Position numbers and translations under genes: made by a program. Source: JALONO01 sp038209965 (GTDB lineage Bacteria > Bacteroidota > Bacteroidia > Cytophagales > Thermoflexibacteraceae). Taken from it: a stretch of 8,117 bases of DNA. Each line of letters starts with the position of its first letter. Position 1 is the first letter of the stretch. The notes under the pieces were generated by a model. That model was not told where the DNA came from. It worked only from the letters and a program-made list of their open reading frames with translations, and searched no databases. Shown here piece by piece: positions 1-5,227 of this stretch. The DNA lies in contig JBBQXF010000160.1 in the NCBI GenBank assembly GCA_038209965.1, positions 1 to 8,117 of the forward strand, in the 5' to 3' direction.

Positions 1-33
1 CATTGTTGGTATCGCACAAACGCCCCTTCTTGC

Positions 34-52
34 CGAAAGTCGCTGACTATCG
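34..52. repeat. Second palindrome type, degenerate copy
   Basis: CGAAAGTC-GCT-GACTATCG is an inverted repeat with 8-bp arms and one mismatch. It starts 31 bp before the start of the first GCGAAGTC palindrome. The same pairing and spacing recur at 177-195, so the two palindrome types form a doublet. Confidence 0.65.
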
Positions 53-88
53 CTTATTTTTCGTGCGAAGTCATAGACTTCGCCCAAC
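51..88. repeat. 38-bp palindromic module, copy 1
   Basis: This is the first of three near-identical 38-bp modules. It begins CGCTTATTTTTCGT and contains the perfect inverted repeat GCGAAGTC-ATA-GACTTCGC at 65-83 (8-bp arms, 3-nt loop). It ends CCAAC. The three-base loop is ATA here and ACA in the other two copies. Confidence 0.85.
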
Positions 89-176
89 AGAACCATCGAC
101 ATTAGGCGATGCAAACCGCAGACTTCGCCCAACGCCCCCAAGCTGTTGCTGGTGTCGCACAAATGCCCCCGCTTGC

Positions 177-195
177 CGAAAGTCACAGACTTTCG
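177..195. repeat. Second palindrome type, perfect copy
   Basis: CGAAAGTC-ACA-GACTTTCG is a perfect inverted repeat with 8-bp arms and the same ACA loop as the neighbouring GCGAAGTC palindrome, whose start lies 31 bp further on. The two palindrome types differ mainly at the outer bases of the arms, so they are probably related by descent. Transcribed together they could form two consecutive hairpins. Confidence 0.75.
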
Positions 196-231
196 TTTAT
201 TTTTCGTGCGAAGTCACAGACTTCGCACAAC
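194..231. repeat. 38-bp palindromic module, copy 2
   Basis: This copy carries the perfect inverted repeat GCGAAGTC-ACA-GACTTCGC at 208-226. It differs from copy 1 at the fourth base of the module, in the loop, and at one base after the palindrome (CGCACAAC instead of CGCCCAAC). Confidence 0.85.
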
Positions 232-271
232 GGGGTACCATCGTCTTTAGGCGATGCAAACCGCAGGCTTT

Positions 272-309
272 CGCTTATTTTTCGTGCGAAGTCACAGACT
301 TCGCCCAAC
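272..309. repeat. 38-bp palindromic module, copy 3
   Basis: This copy has the same inverted repeat with an ACA loop at 286-304. It lies only 78 bp after copy 2, while copies 1 and 2 are 143 bp apart, so the array is not evenly spaced. It ends the repeat block, and AT-rich unique sequence follows. Confidence 0.85.
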
Positions 310-513
310 AGTACAAAATGGCAACTTAAGACAGCTGATGCCCGAATTAAATTAGCTAAATTCTATCCAACTATTTAACTTAAATGAAACACTAGTCTAG
401 GCAGTCCAAGAGCGTATTTTATTTAAATAACTGTTAATCAAGTAAATAAATCCCGATAAGTTCTTAGCCTCTTCAGGAAAAGGTGTTTGACGGGCCAATA
501 TATCACCCCACCT
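310..513. other. AT-rich intergenic spacer downstream of menD
   Basis: This stretch is clearly richer in A and T than the flanking genes and holds no convincing coding sequence, tRNA or RNA gene. Only short chance palindromes such as TTAGCTAA are present. No GC-rich hairpin with a T-run that would end menD transcription is visible. Together with the repeat block it makes 1-513 gene-free. Confidence 0.6.
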
Positions 514-2223
514 TTAAATCCTCTTCAATCCATTCCAAGCCCTTTCGTTCACCGTATGGTCGGTTTCCACTTCCAACAGCATGGCTGGCCCGCCCGGGGT
601 GAGAAGATGCGCCAGTTGTGCATGGAGCTCAGCGCGGTCTTGGGGGCGCAGATAGCGCAGGCCCATGTCCTTGGCACTCGCCTCGGCGGTCAATGACTGG
701 GTAGTGACAAAATACTCGGCAGATTCGGCCAAACTTTTGGGCCCATCAATGAGGCGAAAGATCCCCCCACCGTGGTTGTTGAGCACTAAGATGCGCAAGT
801 TGGCCGGCAGGTGGTTGTGCCACAGCCCATTCCGATCATAGAAAAAAGCCAAATCGCCCGTCAAGAGCACGTGGAGCTTGTCCGGGTCGGCCAAGGCATG
901 GCCCACCGCCGTGCTCACGCTCCCATCGATTCCGCTGGTGCCCCGGTTGGCAAACACTTCCACCCCGGGGTTGATTGCATCTAGGGCATTGACGTAGCGC
1001 ACGGGCATACTGTTGGCCAAGTGCAACTGGGTAGCGGGAGCCAAGTGGGCCAACAGCGCCACCACTACTTCCAGTTCAGAAAGAGGGCCGTCCCCGGTGC
1101 CCAGTTGGGCGAGATAGGTTTGTAAAGAAGGGGCCAACTGGCGGTCGAGGCCCTGCCATTGATCCAACCACGCCGCCCGGGCTGGAGCCAGTAGATCGCT
1201 CGGGGCCAGCCATTCAGACACCAAGGGCAAGAAGTCACCCGGCGCAACCCGGATCACATCAGTGAGCGACTGGAAAGTATCGGCCACCGGGCCAGCCGCC
1301 TGTAAGTGCCAATGCACGCGGGGGGGCTGTTGCCGGAGATAGGTTTTGAGTGCTTTGGACAAAACGGACAACCCAAAAGTGATCAGCAAATCGGGCTGGC
1401 CCAACTGTTCGCGTACCTCGGGTCGGGCCAACGTCAGATCTGAATGTTTGACCTTTCCAATGCAGGGGGGTAGGTTGGCAATGGTATCGGCCACCAATGG
1501 CACAGGGAGGGCGGCCAAGGATTGGCAAATGGCCGGATCGATTCGACTTTGGCCCCCCACAAGTAATATCTTGGCCGATTGTGCTATAACTTTTGCCAAC
1601 AATGCGACATTACTAGCGGCCAAGCTGGTTTTTCCCGTTGTTTCCCGGATGAGTTTTGGCAGGGGCGCACTGCCGATCTCGTAGCCGGGCGGTGGGTAAA
1701 ACGGCTCCCGGAACGGGGCGTTGATGTGCACTGGGCCGGGCGGATAGGCCCGGGCCAAGTTGATGGCCTCCGAGATGATGCGCCCGATCTGCCAGCGCGC
1801 GTCGGGGTGGGCATAGTCGGTGGGCAGTTCATAGGCAGCCTTGACGTGGGGCCCAAAAAGCCCCCGTTGCCGAATGGTCTGCCCGTCCAGTTGATCCACC
1901 CACTCCGGCGGTCGGTCGGCGGTGAAAACCAGCAAAGGGACTTGCTGGAAGTAGGCTTCGGCCACTGCTGGGGCATAGTTTAGTCCCGCCGAGCCTGAAG
2001 TACAAGCCAAAATGACCGCTTGGCGCGTGGCTTGGGCCAAACCCAGCCCGATAAAAGCCGCTGACCGCTCATCGCTCACCGTGTAGGTGTGCAGGCGCGG
2101 ATGGCGGACGAAGGCAATCGTGAGCGGGGCATTGCGCGATCCTGGCGAGAGCACTGCATGGGCCAAACCATGTTGGGCGCATAGCTCGCCGATCTGGAGA
2201 ATGGGTTCAAAGGAATAGGGCAT
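514..2223 (-). CDS. menD: MenD, SEPHCHC synthase (menaquinone biosynthesis)
   Basis: MenD is a cytosolic thiamine-diphosphate enzyme. It joins isochorismate and 2-oxoglutarate, with loss of CO2, to give 2-succinyl-5-enolpyruvyl-6-hydroxy-3-cyclohexene-1-carboxylate, an early committed step of menaquinone synthesis. The 569-residue product has the usual family length. The N-terminal half shows SPGSRNAPL (26-34), DERSAAF (51-57, whose Glu52 matches the cofactor-activating glutamate), TSGSAG (75-80) and TADRPPEW (101-108). The C-terminal half shows RGTSGIDGS (427-435) and the cofactor/Mg motif from TGD (455-457) to NN (482-483), followed by HGGGIF. The ATG at 2221-2223 is chosen because MPYSFEPILQIGE begins where the family does; an in-frame TTG 42 bases upstream adds unrelated residues. 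No other men gene is in the window. A possible -7 element, TATTTTTG, lies four bases before the ATG. Confidence 0.97.
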   Translation of the reverse strand: MPYSFEPILQIGELCAQHGLAHAVLSPGSRNAPLTIAFVRHPRLHTYTVSDERSAAFIGLGLAQATRQAVILACTSGSAGLNYAPAVAEAYFQQVPLLVFTADRPPEWVDQLDGQTIRQRGLFGPHVKAAYELPTDYAHPDARWQIGRIISEAINLARAYPPGPVHINAPFREPFYPPPGYEIGSAPLPKLIRETTGKTSLAASNVALLAKVIAQSAKILLVGGQSRIDPAICQSLAALPVPLVADTIANLPPCIGKVKHSDLTLARPEVREQLGQPDLLITFGLSVLSKALKTYLRQQPPRVHWHLQAAGPVADTFQSLTDVIRVAPGDFLPLVSEWLAPSDLLAPARAAWLDQWQGLDRQLAPSLQTYLAQLGTGDGPLSELEVVVALLAHLAPATQLHLANSMPVRYVNALDAINPGVEVFANRGTSGIDGSVSTAVGHALADPDKLHVLLTGDLAFFYDRNGLWHNHLPANLRILVLNNHGGGIFRLIDGPKSLAESAEYFVTTQSLTAEASAKDMGLRYLRPQDRAELHAQLAHLLTPGGPAMLLEVETDHTVNERAWNGLKRI

Positions 2224-2227
2224 AACA

Positions 2228-2235
2228 CAAAAATA
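2228..2235 (-). promoter_or_regulatory. Possible Bacteroidota -7 element of menD
   Basis: On the minus strand this reads TATTTTTG, an exact match to the Bacteroidota -7 consensus TAnnTTTG. It ends only four bases before the menD ATG, so initiation here would give an almost leaderless mRNA. A TTG lies 17 bases upstream, a little closer than the usual -33 spacing. This is a pattern match only, and AT-rich octamers also arise by chance. Confidence 0.3.
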
Positions 2236-2289
2236 GAGCGAAAGCGCACGGCCAAGCCCGATCAACAGAAATTTTTAATGGGGCTTCAA

Positions 2290-2320
2290 CTTACAGATGT
2301 AAGGTCATGAAGTAGATGAC
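2290..2320. promoter_or_regulatory. Two adjacent inverted repeats between menD and apaG
   Basis: CTTACA-GA-TGTAAG (2290-2303) is a perfect inverted repeat with 6-bp arms. It is followed directly by GTCAT-(7 nt)-ATGAC (2304-2320). Both lie in the 183-bp spacer between the divergent menD and apaG, where an operator might be expected. No known regulator motif is recognised, and arms this short can be chance. Confidence 0.25.
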
Positions 2321-2406
2321 AAGCACTTTTTACCAGCTTGGATTCCTTTTTGCCAAGTAATCAATAACACTGTTTAGCACGTTGTCAACCCAAACGCAAG
2401 ATAATT

Positions 2407-2793
2407 ATGGTAACCGAAATCACTCAAGGCGTAAAAGTAACGGTGAAGACCGAATACAAGAGTGAATACTCACGCCCCTTGCAAATGCACCATGTTTTTA
2501 CTTACCATATTGTGATCGAGAATTACAGCGATTACACCGTGCAATTGATGCGCCGCCACTGGAACATCTACGATGCCAACGGTACCGTGGCCGAGGTAGA
2601 GGGCGAAGGCGTGATCGGCGAGCAACCAGTGCTGGCCCCGGGTGAGATCCACGAGTATGCCTCGGGCTGCCACCTCAAAAGTGGGATTGGCAAAATGATG
2701 GGCACTTATCTGATGGAACGCTTTTTGGATGGCAAGAAGTTTCGGGTCAGCATCCCCGAGTTTACGCTCATTGCCCCGTACTTGAAGAATTAA
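2407..2793 (+). CDS. apaG: ApaG domain protein
   Basis: The 128-residue product is a complete single-domain ApaG protein, the usual size. ApaG folds as an immunoglobulin-like beta sandwich. In enterobacteria it is linked to Co2+/Mg2+ resistance, but its biochemical role is unsettled. Recognisable family sequence includes RRHWNIYDANG (49-59), VEGEGVIGEQPVLAPGE (63-79), the Y-x-SG segment (83-86), GKMMGTY (95-101) and the C-terminal FRVSIPEFTLIAP. There is no signal peptide or membrane segment, so it should be cytosolic. It stands alone on the plus strand, divergent from menD and convergent with rluD. In enterobacteria apaG sits beside rsmA and apaH; neither is here. No clear Shine-Dalgarno precedes the ATG. 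Confidence 0.95.
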   Translation: MVTEITQGVKVTVKTEYKSEYSRPLQMHHVFTYHIVIENYSDYTVQLMRRHWNIYDANGTVAEVEGEGVIGEQPVLAPGEIHEYASGCHLKSGIGKMMGTYLMERFLDGKKFRVSIPEFTLIAPYLKN

Positions 2794-2821
2794 CGAACTA
2801 AATAGGGGATTCCCCCGTGAT

Positions 2822-2855
2822 AAAAAAAGCAGGGACGCTCCGTCTCTGCTTTTTT
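2822..2855. terminator. Bidirectional rho-independent terminator between apaG and rluD
   Basis: A-run, GCAGGGACG, three-base CTC loop, CGTCTCTGC, T-run. The nine-base arms pair with one G-U wobble in plus-strand RNA (an A-C mismatch in minus-strand RNA), and the A/T flanks extend the stem. A U-run follows the hairpin in both directions, so it can end the convergent apaG and rluD transcripts. It lies 28 bases past the apaG stop and 10 bases past the rluD stop. Confidence 0.85.
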
Positions 2856-2865
2856 GTTTGATGGA

Positions 2866-3939
2866 TCAATTGTAGTTGACATAATGCTCCCACTTGGCCA
2901 ATACCTCGACAAAGTCGGCCGGGAGTGCCGATTCAAAAAACAGGGGCTTTTTGCTGATCGGGTGCTCGAAGCCCAGCGATTTGGCGTGCAAAGCTTGCCG
3001 GGGAATTATCTTGAAACAATTCTCCACAAATGCTTTGTATTTGGAAAACTGGGTTCCCTTCACCACTTGATTGCCCCCATACATCTCATCGTTGAACACC
3101 GGATGGCCAATGTAGCGCATGTGGGCCCGGATTTGGTGGGTGCGCCCCGTCTCCAGCTTGCACCTGACCAACGTTACGTAGCGCAAGCGATGCAACACTT
3201 CGTAGTGGGTGATGGCGTTCTTGCCGCCTTCCAGTCCCGATTTTTCGTCGTAGGCAATCACCAAGCGCCGATCCTTGGGGCTTTTCCCGAGCGGGACATC
3301 AACGGTGCCCCGGTCTGCTTTGGGTTCGCCCCAAACCAGGGCATAGTAAACCCGGTCAATCGTGTGGGCGTAAAATTGCTTGGCCAAATGGATCATGGCA
3401 GGCTCGGTCTTGGCTATGACCAACAACCCCGACGTGTCTTTGTCGATGCGGTGGACCAGGCCCGGCCGGCCCACATTGCCCTTGAGATTGGGCAACTGCT
3501 GGAAATGGAAAACCAGTGCGTTGACCAGTGTGCCCGTCCAGTTGTTGTAGGCCGGGTGAACGACCAAACCGGGTGGCTTGTTGATCACCAGCACATCATC
3601 ATCTTCAAAAACAATATTGAGTGGAATGTCCTCGGGCAACACTTCATCGCTCCGGGGTGGCTCAGGCAACGATACAGTTATCAAGTCGGCGGGCCGGACT
3701 TTATAATTTGCCTTGATTGGTTGACCGTTCACCAACACAAATTCGGCATCGATGGCAGTTTGGATTTTGTTCCTCGACACATAGCCCGGTAGGCGGGTGG
3801 ATAGGAACTTGTCAATACGCAACAGCGACTGGCCGGGATCTACTTGAATGCGATGGTGTTCAAACAATACATCGGCATCGCCAATTTCGTTATCGTTAGT
3901 TTCATCATCCAATGGTACGTTAAGAGGGTCGTGAGACAT
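2866..3939 (-). CDS. rluD: RluD-like 23S rRNA pseudouridine synthase (RluA family)
   Basis: The 357-residue enzyme converts specific uridines of RNA to pseudouridine. RluD orthologues act on helix 69 of 23S rRNA. An acidic N-terminal stretch (about 1-28) precedes an S4 RNA-binding domain (about 38-90). The catalytic domain follows, with NKPPGLVVHP (120-129), the active-site motif HRIDKDTSG (163-171; catalytic Asp166), the conserved GRTHQIRAHM (265-274) and RQALHAKSLGFEHP (314-327). The ATG at 3937-3939 lies inside the 3' end of lspA, with a 20-base overlap, so its translation may be coupled to lspA. An lspA followed by an RluD-like gene is a recurrent bacterial arrangement (for example lspA-ylyB in Bacillus subtilis). 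Bacteroidota carry several RluA-family paralogues, so the family is certain but the exact target is inferred. Confidence 0.94.
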   Translation of the reverse strand: MSHDPLNVPLDDETNDNEIGDADVLFEHHRIQVDPGQSLLRIDKFLSTRLPGYVSRNKIQTAIDAEFVLVNGQPIKANYKVRPADLITVSLPEPPRSDEVLPEDIPLNIVFEDDDVLVINKPPGLVVHPAYNNWTGTLVNALVFHFQQLPNLKGNVGRPGLVHRIDKDTSGLLVIAKTEPAMIHLAKQFYAHTIDRVYYALVWGEPKADRGTVDVPLGKSPKDRRLVIAYDEKSGLEGGKNAITHYEVLHRLRYVTLVRCKLETGRTHQIRAHMRYIGHPVFNDEMYGGNQVVKGTQFSKYKAFVENCFKIIPRQALHAKSLGFEHPISKKPLFFESALPADFVEVLAKWEHYVNYN

Positions 3940-4597
3940 TCATGGTCGGGTTTTGTTCTTCCGTTTGGGTAAAGGAGTCGGGGGGCATTGGCGTGGTCGA
4001 CGGCTGGCTGGCATGGGCAAAGAACCGCCGCTGCATGATCAAAATAACTGCCACCCCGGTAAAAATAGCGGCATCAGCAATGTTGAAGATGGGCCAAAGT
4101 GAATAGTAATTGCCCCCAATCAACGGCCAAGCATCGGGCACCATACCTTCCCAGATGTCGAGATAGAACATGTCGATCACCTGTCCGTGAAACCAAGGGT
4201 ATAGAATGGGCGGATTCTCCACGTACTGGGCATTATCGAGAAACACTCCGTAGAAGGTACTGTCAATGACATTGCCAACGGCCCCGCCCAAAATCAGGGC
4301 GATGCACCACAAGAAACCTCGGTGTACACCCCGATGGGACATGGCAAACAAATAATAGCCAATGGCAACCATGGCGATGAGCCGGAACAGGGTAAGGCCA
4401 AGTTTTCCGTACTCAGAGCCAAACTCAATCCCAAACGCCATGCCCGGATTAAGGGTATAATGTAGCTTGAACCAATCACCAAAAACAGGAATTTCGCCCG
4501 GCATGTGCATTTCCATGTTGAAATAGACCAAAAGTTTTACTGTTTGATCGACAATAATGGTAGCTAGGGCGAGGAAAAAATATTTTAAATGTTTCAT
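3920..4597 (-). CDS. lspA: LspA, lipoprotein signal peptidase (signal peptidase II)
   Basis: This inner-membrane aspartyl protease cuts the signal peptide from prolipoproteins just before the lipidated cysteine. The product is 225 residues with four hydrophobic segments (about 3-25, 66-86, 95-112 and 170-189). Family motifs are DQTVK (17-21), TLNPGMAFG (48-56), GGAVGNVID (104-112) and FNIAD (171-175); Asp112 and Asp175 are the catalytic pair. They are 63 residues apart, against about 27 in E. coli LspA, because of an extended aromatic-rich loop that Bacteroidota LspA proteins commonly have. A hydrophilic Pro/Ser/Thr-rich tail (about 195-225) follows and overlaps rluD. The ATG at 4595-4597 gives the typical MKHLKYFF start; a TTG ten codons upstream is less likely. 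GldJ and the DUF2911 protein nearby would be substrates. Confidence 0.97.
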   Translation of the reverse strand: MKHLKYFFLALATIIVDQTVKLLVYFNMEMHMPGEIPVFGDWFKLHYTLNPGMAFGIEFGSEYGKLGLTLFRLIAMVAIGYYLFAMSHRGVHRGFLWCIALILGGAVGNVIDSTFYGVFLDNAQYVENPPILYPWFHGQVIDMFYLDIWEGMVPDAWPLIGGNYYSLWPIFNIADAAIFTGVAVILIMQRRFFAHASQPSTTPMPPDSFTQTEEQNPTMNVSRPS

Positions 4598-4614
4598 CAG
4601 GGATTCCCTTTGTG

Positions 4615-4646
4615 CAAAATAAGGCAAGATTGGGTTGATTTACAAT
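4615..4646 (-). promoter_or_regulatory. Possible lspA-rluD promoter
   Basis: On the minus strand ATTG (4643-4646) is followed after 20 bases by TTATTTTG (4615-4622). This resembles a Bacteroidota -33 TTG element plus a -7 TAnnTTTG element with one mismatch, at the expected spacing. It lies 17 bases before the lspA ATG, giving a short leader. Pattern match only. Confidence 0.35.
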
Positions 4647-4715
4647 GTTTACTCGGGCTATTTTGGAAAACGGCTACTTTCTTAACAAATTTTAATCATT
4701 TTTCGGACAACGCAC

Positions 4716-4740
4716 CCCCCGCCAACATTACCAGCGGGGG
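4716..4740 (-). terminator. GC-rich hairpin downstream of the DoxX-family gene
   Basis: CCCCCGC and GCGGGGG form a perfect 7-bp stem with an 11-base loop, beginning 22 bases after the stop codon of the DoxX-family gene. No T-run follows directly on the minus strand, so it may stabilise or weakly terminate the message rather than act as a canonical intrinsic terminator. Confidence 0.4.
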
Positions 4741-4762
4741 CCGTACCTGAGTGGACGAGCCG

Positions 4763-5137
4763 CTATTTTCGGTGCCACCAGGCCCACATAATCAGCACGC
4801 CCTGTAAGCCCAAACGGACCCAAAGCCCCCAAGGTGGCAAATCTGGCTGGCCCGGCAATCCCCCAATTTGTAAATGATAGATATGTACACTCAAGAAAGC
4901 GACCAGCAAGGCAATGGTGAGGTAGCTGGCCCATTTGCGCAGGGCCGTCACCCAGAACATAATGGCCACCAATATTTCCACCCCGCCCGCTACCAAGTGC
5001 AGGATTTCTGGGGCGGGCAAATACGGCGGCATCATAGTGACGTACATTTCGGGACTGCGGAAATGGTTGATCCCAGCAAAAGCATAGAAGGCGGTCATTA
5101 TCACCAAACTGACTGTTTTGAGGTGGTTGGTATTCAC
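4763..5137 (-). CDS. DoxX-family small integral membrane protein
   Basis: The 124-residue product has four predicted membrane segments (about 7-24, 45-64, 70-90 and 105-121), as in DoxX/DoxD-like proteins. The family signature is clear: FAGINHFRSPE (20-30), then MMPPYLPAPEILHLVAGGVEI (35-55). Family members are linked to thiosulfate:quinone oxidoreductase subunits or redox stress. Most, including this one, have no assigned reaction, and no partner gene is present. The start is a GTG at 5135-5137. It is chosen because the family motif begins about 20 residues in and because AAGGAAA lies just before it, an unusually clear but very close Shine-Dalgarno-like site. Gaps of 165 bp to lspA and 90 bp, with a terminator, to gldJ suggest it is transcribed alone. 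The family call is firm; the function is unknown. Confidence 0.87.
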   Translation of the reverse strand: MNTNHLKTVSLVIMTAFYAFAGINHFRSPEMYVTMMPPYLPAPEILHLVAGGVEILVAIMFWVTALRKWASYLTIALLVAFLSVHIYHLQIGGLPGQPDLPPWGLWVRLGLQGVLIMWAWWHRK

Positions 5138-5178
5138 TTTCCTTGAAGGTGATGAAGTTGGGATGGTAATTTAACACA

Positions 5179-5213
5179 AAAAAGCCACTCAAAATAATCT
5201 TGAGCGGCTTTTT
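5179..5213 (-). terminator. Rho-independent terminator of gldJ
   Basis: AAAAAGCCACTCAA (5179-5192) pairs with TTGAGCGGCTTTTT (5200-5213) across a 7-base loop. In minus-strand RNA the single odd position is a G-U wobble; in plus-strand RNA it is an A-C mismatch, so the hairpin favours ending the minus-strand gldJ message. The U-run follows directly. It begins 15 bases after the gldJ stop. Confidence 0.8.
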
Positions 5214-5227
5214 CTACAATTGATACC

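Larger units (their letters stand above)
8..309. repeat. Imperfect direct duplication (~143 bp period) built of palindromic modules
   Basis: Bases 8-150 and the segment from 151 onward are an imperfect direct duplication. The stretch 8-88 aligns with 151-231 without gaps and with few substitutions. The stretch from 92 (ACCATCG, then GGCGATGCAAACCGCAG) recurs from 237 at an offset of 145. A third, partial copy (272-309) repeats only the last 38-bp module. TCGC(A/C)CAA occurs six times, starting at 12, 80, 125, 155, 223 and 301, so the block looks like repeated duplication of a small unit. No reading frame here looks like a real protein. The block lies downstream of menD and continues to the left edge, so its true extent is unknown. 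Dispersed REP/REPIN-type intergenic repeats have this look, but whether this one recurs in the genome cannot be seen here. Confidence 0.85.

Noticed and set aside
51..309. CRISPR array
   Set aside because: The 38-bp modules are unevenly spaced (143 and 78 bp), the intervening sequence is itself repeated, and there are no unique spacers of constant length or cas genes.
3..329. Open reading frame (108 codons) through the left repeat block
   Set aside because: It is made of the palindromic repeats read in frame, giving repeated CEVTDFAQ-like peptides. A second overlapping frame (109-378) does the same. No protein family is recognisable.
487..696. Small plus-strand frame at the menD 3' end
   Set aside because: It is antisense to conserved menD sequence and shows no motif. 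Further plus-strand frames inside menD (1346-1684 and 1579-1983) were rejected for the same reason.
2854..3792. 312-codon plus-strand open frame antisense to rluD
   Set aside because: It is a shadow of the rluD frame. The minus-strand product has complete S4 and RluA catalytic motifs, while the plus-strand product matches nothing known to me.
4728..5192. 154-codon minus-strand frame overlapping the DoxX-family gene
   Set aside because: Its product is rich in Gly, Pro and Arg with no family features, whereas the frame 4763-5137 gives a clear four-helix DoxX protein.
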